DNA of 64,000 nucleotides from Streptomyces sp. NBC_01445 (GTDB lineage Bacteria > Actinomycetota > Actinomycetes > Streptomycetales > Streptomycetaceae), in NCBI RefSeq assembly GCF_035918235.1, contig NZ_CP109485.1, positions 2,666,001-2,730,000 of the forward strand, read 5' to 3'. Below are positions 19,194 to 27,126 of this stretch, in pieces. Under the pieces are notes generated by a model. The model worked only from the letters and a program-made list of their open reading frames with translations. It had not been told where the DNA came from and made no database searches. The position numbers were made by a program, and so were the translations under genes. Every line of letters begins with the position of its first letter. Positions within the stretch are counted from its first letter, which is position 1.

Positions 19194-20329
19194 CAGTTCT
19201 CTTCCTTCGTCAGGCTCGGTACGTCCCAGTCGCGGGCCACCCCGGCGGTGTCGGCGCCCGGCTGGGCGGGGCCGCTGCGGACGGCGGTGGGGGTCGCGGA
19301 GAAGCGGGGGGCGGGGGCGGGCTGGGTGATGCCGCCGTGGTCGGTGAAGGTGCCGCGCGCCGCCAGGTGGGGGTGGCCGGGCGCCTCGCGCAGGGACAGG
19401 ACCGGCGCCACACACGCGTCGGACCCCTCGAAGACGGCGGTCCACTCCTCGCGGGTACGGGTCTTGAAGCGGGCGGCGACGGCGTCGCGCAGCTCGCCCC
19501 AGCGGGCGAGGTCCTTGCGGGCGGGGGCCGTGTCCCCGATGCCGAGGAGCGCGCTGAACTCGTCGTAGAACTGCTGCTCAAGGGCGCCGACCGCCATGTA
19601 CTGGCCGTCGGAGGTCTCGTACGTCCCGTAGAACGGGCAGCCGCCGTCGAGGAGGTTGCTGCCGCGCCGGTCCTGCCAGCCGCCGGCCGCGAGCATGCCG
19701 TGGATCATCGCGGCGAGGTGCGAGGCGCCGTCGACGATCGCGGCGTCCACGACCTGGCCCGCGCCGGTGTCGCGCGCGTGGTGGAGGGCGGCGAGGATGC
19801 CGACGACGAGGTAGAGCGAACCGCCTGCGTAGTCCCCGACGAGGTTCGCGGGGACGGTCGGCGGCTCGTCCGGCTTGCCGATCATTCCGAGGGTGCCGGT
19901 GAGGGCGATGTACGCGATGTCGTGCCCGGCGCGCTGGGCGAGGGGGCCGTCCTGGCCCCAGCCGGTCATGCGTCCGTAGACGAGGCGCGGGTTGCGGGCG
20001 TGGCAGGCGTCGGGGCCGACGCCGAGGCGCTCGGCGACGCCTGGACGGTAGCCCTCGATGAGGACGTCCGCCTTGGCGACGAGGTCGAGGACGCGCGCGG
20101 GGCCGTCGTCCGCCTTGAGGTCGATGATCACGGAGCGTTTGTTGCGGTTGGTGATGTCGTACTCGGGGTTGATCGCGAGCCCGGCGCCTCCGGGGCGGTC
20201 CACGCGCACGACATCGGCGCCCAGGTCGGCGAGGAGCATCGCGGCGAACGGGCCCGGGCCGATGCCCGCCAGTTCGACCACGCGCACCCCGGCGAGCGGG
20301 CCGCTGTCCGTCATCCCTGCCACTGCCAT
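19193..20329 (-). CDS. CaiB/BaiF family protein, probable alpha-methylacyl-CoA racemase
   Basis: A 378-residue class III CoA-transferase fold protein. The racemase branch is favoured by the residues around the catalytic histidine (AGHDIAYIALTGTLG) and aspartate (NLVGDYAGGSLYLV) and by the LLDGGCPFYGTYETSDG segment. The enzyme would equilibrate 2-methylacyl-CoA epimers so that the acyl-CoA dehydrogenase can act. I use the ATG at 20329, preceded by GGGGGCTCG; a second ATG at 20314 is possible. It is the first gene of the minus-strand run and has its own promoter and operator-like box upstream. Confidence 0.88.
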   Translation of the reverse strand: MAVAGMTDSGPLAGVRVVELAGIGPGPFAAMLLADLGADVVRVDRPGGAGLAINPEYDITNRNKRSVIIDLKADDGPARVLDLVAKADVLIEGYRPGVAERLGVGPDACHARNPRLVYGRMTGWGQDGPLAQRAGHDIAYIALTGTLGMIGKPDEPPTVPANLVGDYAGGSLYLVVGILAALHHARDTGAGQVVDAAIVDGASHLAAMIHGMLAAGGWQDRRGSNLLDGGCPFYGTYETSDGQYMAVGALEQQFYDEFSALLGIGDTAPARKDLARWGELRDAVAARFKTRTREEWTAVFEGSDACVAPVLSLREAPGHPHLAARGTFTDHGGITQPAPAPRFSATPTAVRSGPAQPGADTAGVARDWDVPSLTKEEN

Positions 20330-20520
20330 CGAGCCCCCAGCACTGTGACACAACTGATGTAACACCAGCGATGCTAAGAACGTGTTCCACTCAGCACAAC
20401 CCCTGGCGAGCAAGCGCTTAGTAATTTACGACGCACTGCTGCGGTGTTGCCAGGAGGCACGTATGGATTCGGGGTAACTCGCCTGAAACGGGATTCCGTC
20501 ACGTCCGGCCGGGGCGGCGC
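20330..20520 (-). promoter_or_regulatory. Promoter and operator-like boxes of the racemase-LLM-acyl-CoA dehydrogenase run
   Basis: On the minus strand TTGTGC (20399-20394), 17 bases, TAGCAT (20376-20371) is a good sigma-70-type promoter with a short leader. TGTTACA and TGTCACA, seven bases apart, lie just downstream (20342-20362 region). Upstream of the -35 is GAGCAAGCGCTTA (20408-20420), whose core CAAGCGCTTA is nearly palindromic and resembles TetR operators of acyl-CoA catabolism genes such as KstR2 sites. Function is inferred. The remaining bases to 20520 hold no gene that I can see. Confidence 0.5.
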
Positions 20521-20913
20521 TCATCGCGCGTCCAGTTCGGCGACGAGCTTCTTCGTGGCCACCGTCCGGTAGCTCTCCTCCACCCAGTCGCAGAGCAGCG
20601 CCGCGCCCGGGGCGCCCTTCACGTCCAGGGGGATCCGCACCCAGCCCGCCTTGCCGAGGCCGTATCCGGCGGGCTCGGCACCCGGGGTCGTGAGCGCGTG
20701 CGCGTGGGCCTCCTCGTCCCTGAGCTTGACCGTGAGCCCCATCGGACAACTGCCGTCGTCGACGCCGAGGAACACGAACACCTTCTTGTTCACCTTCGCG
20801 ACCGTCTCGCCCCACGGGAAGTCCTCCGTGGCACCCGGCATCCCGAGTGCGAACTCCCGTACGCGCGCCCACGTCTTGAGCGCCCGCTGCGACGGCCTCT
20901 TCGGCTCGGCCAC
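20521..20913 (-). CDS. MmcQ/YjbR family protein
   Basis: The 130-residue protein matches the small MmcQ/YjbR family (cyaY-like fold with a DNA-binding-like surface): RVREFALGMPGATEDFPWGET near the start, KVFVFLG and a closing R-T-V-A-T-K-K segment. It has a GTG start at 20913. It has no transmembrane part. Biochemical role of this family in Streptomyces is unknown; the gene stands alone, divergent from the saccharopine-dehydrogenase-like gene. Confidence 0.85.
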   Translation of the reverse strand: MAEPKRPSQRALKTWARVREFALGMPGATEDFPWGETVAKVNKKVFVFLGVDDGSCPMGLTVKLRDEEAHAHALTTPGAEPAGYGLGKAGWVRIPLDVKGAPGAALLCDWVEESYRTVATKKLVAELDAR

Positions 20914-21013
20914 GACGACCTCCCGCTCCGGGCGGGGCCCCTGAACCTCCGCTCACCCCTCACGCTAGCCTCGGCCACCGACAACGGCGCGGGGCGCAGG
21001 GCTGAGGGGTGTC

Positions 21014-22255
21014 ATGACCAGGCAGGACAGCGGGCACGGCAAGGATCGGGACATGCGGGACAGGCCCGGCAGAGCCGACAGGACAGGCCGCGAGTACGAC
21101 ATCGTGCTCTTTGGGGCGACCGGGTTCGCCGGTGCGCTCACCGCCGAGTATCTGGCGGCGCACGCCCCCGAGGGGCTGCGGTGGGCCGTCGCGGGGCGCG
21201 ACACGGGGAAGCTGGAGCGGCTGCGCGAGCGCCTCACCGCGATCGACCCCGCGTGCGCCGTGCTGCCACTGGTCCGCGCGGACGTCGCCGACCCGGCGTC
21301 CCTGCGCGCCCTCGCGGCACGCACGCGCGTGGTGGCCACGACCGTCGGCCCCTACGTCACGTACGGCCAGGACCTGGTGGCGGCGTGCGCCGAGGAGGGC
21401 ACCGACTACACGGACCTGTGCGGCGAGCCCGAGTTCGTCGACGTCACCTACGTCCGGCACGACGCCCGCGCGCGGGAGACCGGGGCCCGTCTCGTCCACG
21501 CGTGCGGCTTCGACTCGATCCCGCACGACCTGGGCGTGCTCTTCACGGTGGGTCAGCTCCCCGAGGACGTGCCGCTGCGCATCGACGGGTTCGTGCGGTC
21601 GAACGCGACGTTCTCGGGCGGCACGTTCGCGTCCGCGCTGACGCAGTTCTCGCGGGGTCGGCAGATGCTGGCCGCGCAGCAGGACAGGCGGCGGCACCAA
21701 CCGCGCCTCGTCGGCCGCAGGGCGTACGCGCCGACGGGCGCGCCCCGCTACGCCAAGGAGGTCGACGCGTGGGCGCTGCCGCTCCCGACGATCGACCCGC
21801 AGATCGTGCAGCGGTCCGCGCGGGGCCTGGAGCGCTACGGTCCCGACTTCCGCTACCGGCACTACGCGGCGGTGCGGCACCTGCCCGTCGCGTTCGGCGG
21901 CGTCGCGGCTACGGGTGCGCTGTTCACCGCCGCCCAACTGCCGCCCGCACGCAGGTGGTTGTCTGATCGGCTCAAGCCGGGTGACGGCCCGGACGAGGCA
22001 CGGCGTGCGGCGAGCTGGTTCTCGGTGCGCTTCGTCGGCGAAGGCGGCGGCCGCCGCGTGTACACGGAGGTCTCGGGCGGGGACCCCGGCTACGACGAGA
22101 CGGCGAAGATGCTCGGCGAGTCCGCGATGTGCCTGGCGCTCGACGACCTGCCCGAGACCTCGGGCCAGGTCACGACGGCCGTCGCGATGGGCGACGCCCT
22201 GACGGCGCGCCTGCGGGACGCGGGGATCAGGTTCCGGGTGGCGGCTACGCGGTAG
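21014..22255 (+). CDS. Saccharopine dehydrogenase-like NAD(P)-binding protein (trans-acting enoyl reductase type)
   Basis: The 413-residue protein opens with a Rossmann domain (YDIVLFGATGFAGALTAEYL near residue 27, then AVAGRD), the signature of the saccharopine-dehydrogenase-like family that includes mycobacterial trans-acting enoyl reductases. YVTYGQDLVAACAEEGTDYTDLCGE and HACGFDSIPHDLGV are also family-typical. There is no membrane helix. The ATG at 21014 lies behind GAGGGGTGTC. No polyketide or lipid synthase is adjacent, so the substrate is open. A pair of 9-base inverted repeats (20954-20962 and 21003-21011) flanks the start region. Confidence 0.85.
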   Translation: MTRQDSGHGKDRDMRDRPGRADRTGREYDIVLFGATGFAGALTAEYLAAHAPEGLRWAVAGRDTGKLERLRERLTAIDPACAVLPLVRADVADPASLRALAARTRVVATTVGPYVTYGQDLVAACAEEGTDYTDLCGEPEFVDVTYVRHDARARETGARLVHACGFDSIPHDLGVLFTVGQLPEDVPLRIDGFVRSNATFSGGTFASALTQFSRGRQMLAAQQDRRRHQPRLVGRRAYAPTGAPRYAKEVDAWALPLPTIDPQIVQRSARGLERYGPDFRYRHYAAVRHLPVAFGGVAATGALFTAAQLPPARRWLSDRLKPGDGPDEARRAASWFSVRFVGEGGGRRVYTEVSGGDPGYDETAKMLGESAMCLALDDLPETSGQVTTAVAMGDALTARLRDAGIRFRVAATR

Positions 22256-22309
22256 GCGGCTACGCGCGCGGCGGTGCCCACGCGACACGGGGAGGCCGGC
22301 CCGGCTGGC

Positions 22310-22577
22310 GACTACGCGCGCGTGGCGCTCTCCCGGGCCTCCGGCGAGTGCCTGTGGCCGCGACGCGGTACCGGTGGCCACGCGCGCGATGCCGCGCCCT
22401 CGGCTTGCTCACCGAGGACGCGGCAGGTGGCTACGCGCGCGTGGCGCTCTCCCGGGCCTCCGGCGAGTGCCAAATGCCCGTGCCCGCGACGCGGTACCGG
22501 GTGGCCACGCGCGCGAGGCCACGCCCTGGGCTTGCTCACCGAAGAAACGGCAGGTGGCTACGCGCGCGTGGCCCCCT
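22310..22577. repeat. Tandem repeat of about 120-127 bases at the 3' end of endonuclease V
   Basis: Two near-identical units occupy 22310-22429 and 22430-22556, and a third copy begins at 22557 and runs into the end of the endonuclease V gene, whose stop codon lies in it. Each unit starts CTACGCGCGCGTGGC, itself an imperfect palindrome, and includes GGTACCGG and TGGCCACGCGCGCGA followed by CTTGCTCACCGA. The copies differ by small insertions. The 302-base spacer between two convergent genes is almost filled by this array; several arms could fold as hairpins and act as a bidirectional terminator. Confidence 0.85.
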
Positions 22578-23262
22578 CCTGGGCATCCGCCAGCGCTCGC
22601 CTGCACAGCGCGTCCGCTCTGCGGGTCGTTTCCGGCTGGCGGTACTGCGGCGTGAGGTGCAGGGTGTGGGCGCACGCGGTGTCGAGGCTCGTGCGGTGGC
22701 CGACCGAGACGTAGACGGGCTTGACGCCGTCGCGGGTGCGCAGGGCCCGGCCGACCACCTCGTCGCCGTCCAGCAGGGGCGCCGTGCTGCCGCGCGGCGC
22801 CGCCGGCTCCTCGTGCGTGAAGGTGAACGGGTTCTTCGCGACGCCGATCGTGGGCAGCCCCGTCAGGACGCCGAGGTGGCTGGCGAGGCCGAAGCGGCGC
22901 GGGTGGGCGAGGCCGTACCCGTCGCAGACGACAAGACCGGGGCCGGAGTCGAGGCCCTCCAGGGCGGCGACCACGGTCGGGATCTCGCGGAAGGCCAGCA
23001 GGCCCGGCACGTACGGGAAGGAGATCCGGCCGACGGCCGTGGACTCCTCGACGACGTCGAGGGTCGCCGCGTCGAGCACGACGGCCGCCGCCGCGACGAG
23101 GTCGCGCTCGTCGTCGTAGGCCACGTCGACACCGGTCACGAGTCCGGTGCCGGGTGGGGGCCCCGGCTCGTCGAGGACGACGCGGGCGCGCAGTTCGTCC
23201 TGGACCGCGCGCGCGGCGCGCTCGTCGGTGGGCCAGTCGGCGAGGATCTGTTGGTGGCTCAT
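22558..23262 (-). CDS. nfi: Endonuclease V (deoxyinosine 3' endonuclease)
   Basis: This 234-residue nuclease cuts near deoxyinosine in DNA (and inosine in RNA in some relatives). Family motifs are intact: GVDVAYDD with the first catalytic aspartate, then ALEGLDSGPGLVVCDGYGLAHPRR with the second acidic site, and PTIGVAKNPF followed by V-S-V-G-H-R. The start at 23262 (MSHQQILADW) is preferred over an upstream in-frame ATG that lacks family similarity. It is divergent from the YciI gene by 55 bases. Its last codons (A-Q-E-G-A-T-R-A, stop) fall in the GC-rich tandem repeat, so the tail may be derived from repeat sequence. Confidence 0.93.
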   Translation of the reverse strand: MSHQQILADWPTDERAARAVQDELRARVVLDEPGPPPGTGLVTGVDVAYDDERDLVAAAAVVLDAATLDVVEESTAVGRISFPYVPGLLAFREIPTVVAALEGLDSGPGLVVCDGYGLAHPRRFGLASHLGVLTGLPTIGVAKNPFTFTHEEPAAPRGSTAPLLDGDEVVGRALRTRDGVKPVYVSVGHRTSLDTACAHTLHLTPQYRQPETTRRADALCRRALADAQEGATRA

Positions 23263-23317
23263 GATGGCGACCACCATAGGGCCGGGGCGCCGGCGGGCCA
23301 CGGGTAGCCTGGCGATC

Positions 23318-23617
23318 ATGTTTGTACTTGAACTGACCTACACGGCCCCGGTCGAGCGTGTCGACCCGCTGCTCGAAGCGCACGTCGCCTGGCTCGACGA
23401 GCAGTACGAAGCCGGGGTCTTCATCGCTTCCGGCCGCAAGAACCCGCGCGACGGCGGGATCATCCTCGCCGTCGGGGACGACCGCACGCAGATCGAGAAG
23501 ATCACGGCGGCCGACCCCTTCGTCACCGGCGACGTGTGCGCGTACCGCGTCACGGAGTTCATCGCGACGAAGACGGCACCCGAACTGGAGCGATTCCGGC
23601 AGCAGTTGGCCGGCTAG
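23318..23617 (+). CDS. YciI family protein
   Basis: A 99-residue ferredoxin-like small protein. The ATG at 23318 gives MFVLELTYTAPVERVDPLLEAHVAWLDEQYEAG; the longer frame upstream lies over the endonuclease V promoter and start. The histidine in the E-A-H-V segment and the aspartate in A-D-P-F-V are the conserved YciI pair proposed for catalysis or metal binding. Also typical is the FIASGRKNPRDGGIIL strand. The family's function is unknown outside a few dehydrochlorinase-like members. Confidence 0.9.
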   Translation: MFVLELTYTAPVERVDPLLEAHVAWLDEQYEAGVFIASGRKNPRDGGIILAVGDDRTQIEKITAADPFVTGDVCAYRVTEFIATKTAPELERFRQQLAG

Positions 23618-23633
23618 ACGGCCCCGCCGCAGG

Positions 23634-24737
23634 TCAACGTTCGAGCCGGGCGATGCGTCCCTTCTCGCCCGAGGCCCAGCACGCGCCGTCGTGCGTGCAG
23701 TCCGCCGTGTCGTACGAGCCCGTGTCGACGGTGCGCCAGGTGCGGCCCGCGTCGAGGGTGAGGTCGGTCCCCGTCGGGCCGACCGCGAGGGCGCTCGTCC
23801 GGCTGTGCGGGAGCCAGGTGACGCCCGAGCGGTAGGCGGGGACGGGCTCGGCGGACTGCGTCCAGGTGCGGCCGCCGTCGCGCGTCGTGGCCGAGGCCCG
23901 GGGAGACGCCTGGTCAGCGCGGTAGTCGCCGCCGACCGCGATCCCGTGCGTACGGTCGCGGAAGGCGAGGCCGAAGACGCCGCGCGCCGGGTCGCCCGCC
24001 GGGACCGGGGCGTCGGTCGCCCGCCACGTCAGGCCACGGTCCGACGAGTGCAGCACACGTGCGCGTGCGCCGCCGCCCGTCGCCAGCCACACATCGCGCG
24101 ACCCCGAGCTGACCAGGCACTGGCCGCTCGCCGCGAAGCCGGCCTCGCCCTCCTGCGCCGCCGGCATGCCGTCGCCGGGCAGGACGTCCCAGGAGCGTCC
24201 TCCGTCGCGCGTGGACAGGATCCGGTACTTGCCGTCGACGGGGTCGCTCATCGCGAGGCCGTGGCGCGTGTCGAAGAACGTCAGGCAGTCGTAGAACGCC
24301 TTCGGGTCGGGGTTGCGGAAGGACTCGGTCCAGGTGGCCCCGCCGTCGTCCGTGCGGAAGACCCGCGAGGCGTCGCCCTCACCGATCGCGAGGACGACCG
24401 CGCGCCGGCTGTCGAAGGCCTCGATGTCGCGGAACTCCAGCGCGCCCGCGCCCGGCGGCGACACGTTCCGCCAGTGGGCGCCGCCGTCCGAGGTGCGAAG
24501 GACCGTGCCCTTGGACCCGGCCACCCAGGCGGCGTCGCGGTTCACGGCGGCAAGTCCCCGGAACCGCGCGTCGGTACCGGATCCCTTCAATGCCCAGTGC
24601 GGCTTCGCCTGCGCGTGCCCTCCGTCGGCCTGCGCACCCGCGGCCTGCGCCGGACCCGCCGGAGCGAACGCGAGGGCGAGTGCCGCCCCGGCCAGCCCCA
24701 TGGACACCCTGCGTCGCGACTTCCCCATGCCCCTCAT
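23634..24737 (-). CDS. Secreted BNR/Ycf48-like beta-propeller protein
   Basis: The 367-residue protein has a signal peptide (KSRRRVSMGLAGAALALAFA, cleavage after P-A-Q-A) followed by repeated beta-propeller blades, each with the S-x-D-G-G-x-x-W pattern (TSDGGAHWRN, TDDGGATWTE, TRDGGRSWDV, SSDRGLTWRA, TRDGGRTWTQ). This is the BNR or Ycf48-like fold, used as a binding scaffold in photosystem assembly factors, sialidases and oxidoreductase-like exported proteins. No catalytic residues of sialidase are evident, so the function is open. The ATG at 24737 is used; 24728 is possible. It is convergent with YciI. Confidence 0.82.
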   Translation of the reverse strand: MRGMGKSRRRVSMGLAGAALALAFAPAGPAQAAGAQADGGHAQAKPHWALKGSGTDARFRGLAAVNRDAAWVAGSKGTVLRTSDGGAHWRNVSPPGAGALEFRDIEAFDSRRAVVLAIGEGDASRVFRTDDGGATWTESFRNPDPKAFYDCLTFFDTRHGLAMSDPVDGKYRILSTRDGGRSWDVLPGDGMPAAQEGEAGFAASGQCLVSSGSRDVWLATGGGARARVLHSSDRGLTWRATDAPVPAGDPARGVFGLAFRDRTHGIAVGGDYRADQASPRASATTRDGGRTWTQSAEPVPAYRSGVTWLPHSRTSALAVGPTGTDLTLDAGRTWRTVDTGSYDTADCTHDGACWASGEKGRIARLER

Positions 24738-24992
24738 GGCGGGCGAAGCTAGCCCACTCCCCCGGCTCCGTCCAGATGGCCCGCGCCGCGGGGAGCAGCG
24801 AGCGGAGACCGGTGACAGAGGTCACTCACCTTTCCTCGGCCGTCCGGTGCACGGATTCCCTCGTTCCGCCGTCTCTTCAAGTGGCGGGGAGTCCTACCCG
24901 CCGACCCACCCGTCGTCCGACATGCCGTCCGACTCGCCGTCCGAGCTGTTGCCCGAACCGCCGTCCGTTCAGCCGTCACAAGGGAGCAGGCG
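24738..24992. promoter_or_regulatory. Divergent spacer with a 12-base periodic repeat upstream of the SsgA-like gene
   Basis: Six consecutive 12-base units (24913-24984), most beginning CCGTCCG, lie directly before the ribosome site of the SsgA-like gene. GTGACagagGTCAC at 24812-24825 is a small palindrome. GGCGGG and CCCGCC around 24894 could form a hairpin. The repeat frame is out of phase with the SsgA-like gene, so it is not its N terminus. No promoter hexamers stand out. Confidence 0.5.
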
Positions 24993-25409
24993 TTGTCCAC
25001 CGTCATCGAGCAAGCCGTAGAGGCCCGTCTCGTCGCCGCCGCGCCGCGGATGTCGACCATTCCCGCGACGTTGCGCTACGACATGCGGGACCCTTTCGCC
25101 GTGCGCATGTCGTTCCCCGCGCCGGCCACGCTCGAGGGCGTCGACGTCAGCTGGACGTTCGCCCGCGAGCTGCTCGCGGCCGGGGTGCGCGAGCCGGCCG
25201 GTGCGGGCGACGTCCGGGTACGGCCGTACGGCTACGACCGCACGGTCCTGGAGTTCCACGCCCACGAGGGCACCGCGATCGTGCACATCCGGACCGGCGA
25301 GCTGCGCCGCTTCCTCAGCAGTACGGCCGCGATGGTGCCGGTGGGCGACGAGCATCTGCACGTGGACCTGGACGGCGATCTGGCGGAGCTGATGCGGGAC
25401 GCGTACTGA
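24993..25409 (+). CDS. ssgD: SsgA-like sporulation and cell-division protein (SsgD-like)
   Basis: A 138-residue member of the SsgA-like proteins, which are confined to sporulating actinomycetes and direct septum-site localisation and cell-wall remodelling. Family blocks are clear: IPATLRYDMRDPFAVRMSF, VSWTFARELLAAGVREPAGAGDVRVRP and R-R-F-L-S-S-T with L-H-V-D-L-D near the end. The start is a TTG at 24993 behind AAGGGAGCAGG. Choice of SsgD within the family rests on overall pattern and on the S. coelicolor-like neighbourhood, both from memory; SsgD is linked to lateral-wall synthesis. Confidence 0.82.
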   Translation: MSTVIEQAVEARLVAAAPRMSTIPATLRYDMRDPFAVRMSFPAPATLEGVDVSWTFARELLAAGVREPAGAGDVRVRPYGYDRTVLEFHAHEGTAIVHIRTGELRRFLSSTAAMVPVGDEHLHVDLDGDLAELMRDAY

Positions 25410-25430
25410 CGAGAGTCCCCCCCACCGGGC

Positions 25431-26276
25431 TCAACTCCCGTCACCGAGCAGGGCGTTGAGCTCTCCGTATTCGAGCCCGCCGGCCAGACTCCCGTACGTT
25501 CCCTCGGTGAGCAGCTCCCGGGCCGCCCTGCGGACGAGGGCGTGCGCGGCCTGCGCGATGCCCGCGCCGACGCTGATCCGGGCGACCCCGAGCGCGGCGA
25601 ACTCGGCCACGGACGGCGCCCCGGGCCAGGCCATCACGTTGAGCGGCCCCTCGACACCGGCGACGAGCGCCTTCACGGTCACCGGGTCGACAGCCCCGGG
25701 CACGAAGATCCCGTCAGCACCCGCCGCGAGGTAGGCCGCGGCCCGCTCCAGCGTCGCCGCGAGCCGCTCCTCCGGCTCCCCCGCGCCCATCAGATACGTG
25801 TCGATACGCGCGTTCACGAACAGCGCCACGCCCTCCGCGTCCGCCGCGGCACGGGCCACCGCGATCCGCTCCGCCTGTGCCTCGACGGGCCGCAGCGGCG
25901 CGCTCCCGCCGTGCCAGGCGTCCTCGATGTTGACGCCGACCGCTCCGGCGTCGAGCACGGCGCGCACGGTGACGGCGACGTCCTGGGCCGCGTCGGCGTA
26001 GCCGCTCTCGATGTCCGCCGTCACCGGCACGTCCACGGCGGCGGCGATCCGCGCGACGGCGTCGAGCGCCTCGTCCCTGCCGAGCCGGTCCCCGTCCGCC
26101 GAGCCGAGGTCCCAGGACAGTCCGGCGCTGGTGGTGGCGACGGCGGCGGCTCCGGCGTCCGCGACGATGCGGGCACTCGCGACGTCCCAGGCGTTGGGCA
26201 GGACGAGCGGGCGGCCGGCGACATGCTGTGAACGGAAGGCCAGGGCCTGGTCATTGAGGTGCGTACGGTTCGTCAT
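25431..26276 (-). CDS. Isocitrate lyase / phosphoenolpyruvate mutase family protein
   Basis: The 281-residue protein is a TIM barrel of the isocitrate lyase/PEP phosphonomutase superfamily. Visible landmarks are PLVLPNAWDVASARIVADAG at residues about 23-42, the metal-binding DIESGYAD and the VNIEDA strand, and NARIDTYL. It lacks the K-K-C-G-H loop of true isocitrate lyase and no phosphonate genes are nearby, so oxaloacetate-decarboxylase-like or 2-methylisocitrate-lyase-like activity is more likely than phosphonate formation. ATG at 26276. It is convergent with the SsgA-like gene. Confidence 0.85.
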   Translation of the reverse strand: MTNRTHLNDQALAFRSQHVAGRPLVLPNAWDVASARIVADAGAAAVATTSAGLSWDLGSADGDRLGRDEALDAVARIAAAVDVPVTADIESGYADAAQDVAVTVRAVLDAGAVGVNIEDAWHGGSAPLRPVEAQAERIAVARAAADAEGVALFVNARIDTYLMGAGEPEERLAATLERAAAYLAAGADGIFVPGAVDPVTVKALVAGVEGPLNVMAWPGAPSVAEFAALGVARISVGAGIAQAAHALVRRAARELLTEGTYGSLAGGLEYGELNALLGDGS

Positions 26277-26366
26277 GCCGTACAGCCAACCACCTGGCTC
26301 CCGCGTACAGCTGGCAGGAATCCGACACGTACGTGTGACCCACGCTCAACCCTGCGCACCCCCTGT

Positions 26367-27056
26367 TCAGCCCCCGCCGCCCCCGCTCGCCGAGGCCCGC
26401 GACGCCTCCGCCGCCTTGACAGCCGCGGCGAGCGCGGCGCGGATGTCGCCCAGGCTCTGCCGCAGTTCGGGGGAGATGCCGCCGGCGCGCGCGGCGAGGT
26501 GGTCGAGGCGGTCCTTGTGCGTGCGCCTGGCCTTGCCCGGGATCAGCCGGCGCAGCTTGCCCGTGGCGGCGAGCACCGCGAGTACCGCGTCGTCCTCGTC
26601 CACCCGGCCGACCGGCTCGCCTCCCTCCAGCGCGCCGAGCACCTCGGCCCGCAGCACCTCGACGTAACCGGCGCGCTCCAGCCCGTACCGGGTGACGGGG
26701 AAGAGCCCGAAGACGCGCTTGCGCTCGGCCGACAGATAGCCCTCGGAGGCGAGTTGGCGGCGCACGGTGTCGAGGGTGGCGCGGGCGCGGTAGCCGATCC
26801 AGGCGCGCCAGGCGCGCGGCCTCGACTCCTCGGCGAGCTCCATCAGTTCGTCGAGGACGGGGTCGCCGGTGCGCGCGTCGAAGACCGGGGTGACGATCCC
26901 GTCCACGTCGCTGATGATGCGGCGCCGGGCCAGTTCGACGAGGGCGGCGGCGCGGACCGCGAGCTCGATGTCGGGGGCGCCGGAGACCCTGCCCTTCTCC
27001 GTGTCGAAACCCAGCAGCAGGAGCCGGGCGGGCAGCGAGAGCGAGCCGTGGGGCAC
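26367..27056 (-). CDS. GOLPH3/VPS74 (GPP34) family protein
   Basis: This 229-residue protein resembles the GPP34 family, known in eukaryotes as Golgi phosphatidylinositol-4-phosphate-binding proteins and widespread but uncharacterised in Streptomyces. The typical start LPARLLLLGFDTEKGRVSG, AVRAAALVELARRRIISDVDG and the helical GKARRTHKDRLDHLA segment are present. The C terminus ends in a run of glycine. It starts at a GTG at 27056 behind AGGAGGAG. The leader before it contains three copies of an 8-base repeat. Function in bacteria is unknown; a lipid-binding role is an inference. Confidence 0.85.
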   Translation of the reverse strand: MPHGSLSLPARLLLLGFDTEKGRVSGAPDIELAVRAAALVELARRRIISDVDGIVTPVFDARTGDPVLDELMELAEESRPRAWRAWIGYRARATLDTVRRQLASEGYLSAERKRVFGLFPVTRYGLERAGYVEVLRAEVLGALEGGEPVGRVDEDDAVLAVLAATGKLRRLIPGKARRTHKDRLDHLAARAGGISPELRQSLGDIRAALAAAVKAAEASRASASGGGGG

Positions 27057-27085
27057 GGGGGTCTCCTCCTGCGGGGTAGGGGCGA

Positions 27086-27109
27086 GGGCGTGAGGGCGTG
27101 AGGGCGTGA
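27086..27109. repeat. Three tandem copies of an 8-base repeat
   Basis: GGGCGTGA is repeated three times, with a degenerate fourth copy after it. It lies in the leader of the GOLPH3-like gene, upstream of its ribosome site, and just before the ABC-F promoter on the other strand. Slippage could change its copy number. Confidence 0.8.
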
Positions 27110-27126
27110 GGGCTCACGATAATTCG

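Noticed and set aside
20698..21966. 422-codon arginine/glycine-rich open frame on the plus strand
   Set aside because: It is a second frame of the saccharopine-dehydrogenase-like gene with low-complexity translation.
22310..22577. CRISPR array
   Set aside because: The repeat units are long (120-127 bases), directly adjoining and without unique spacers, and no cas genes are near.
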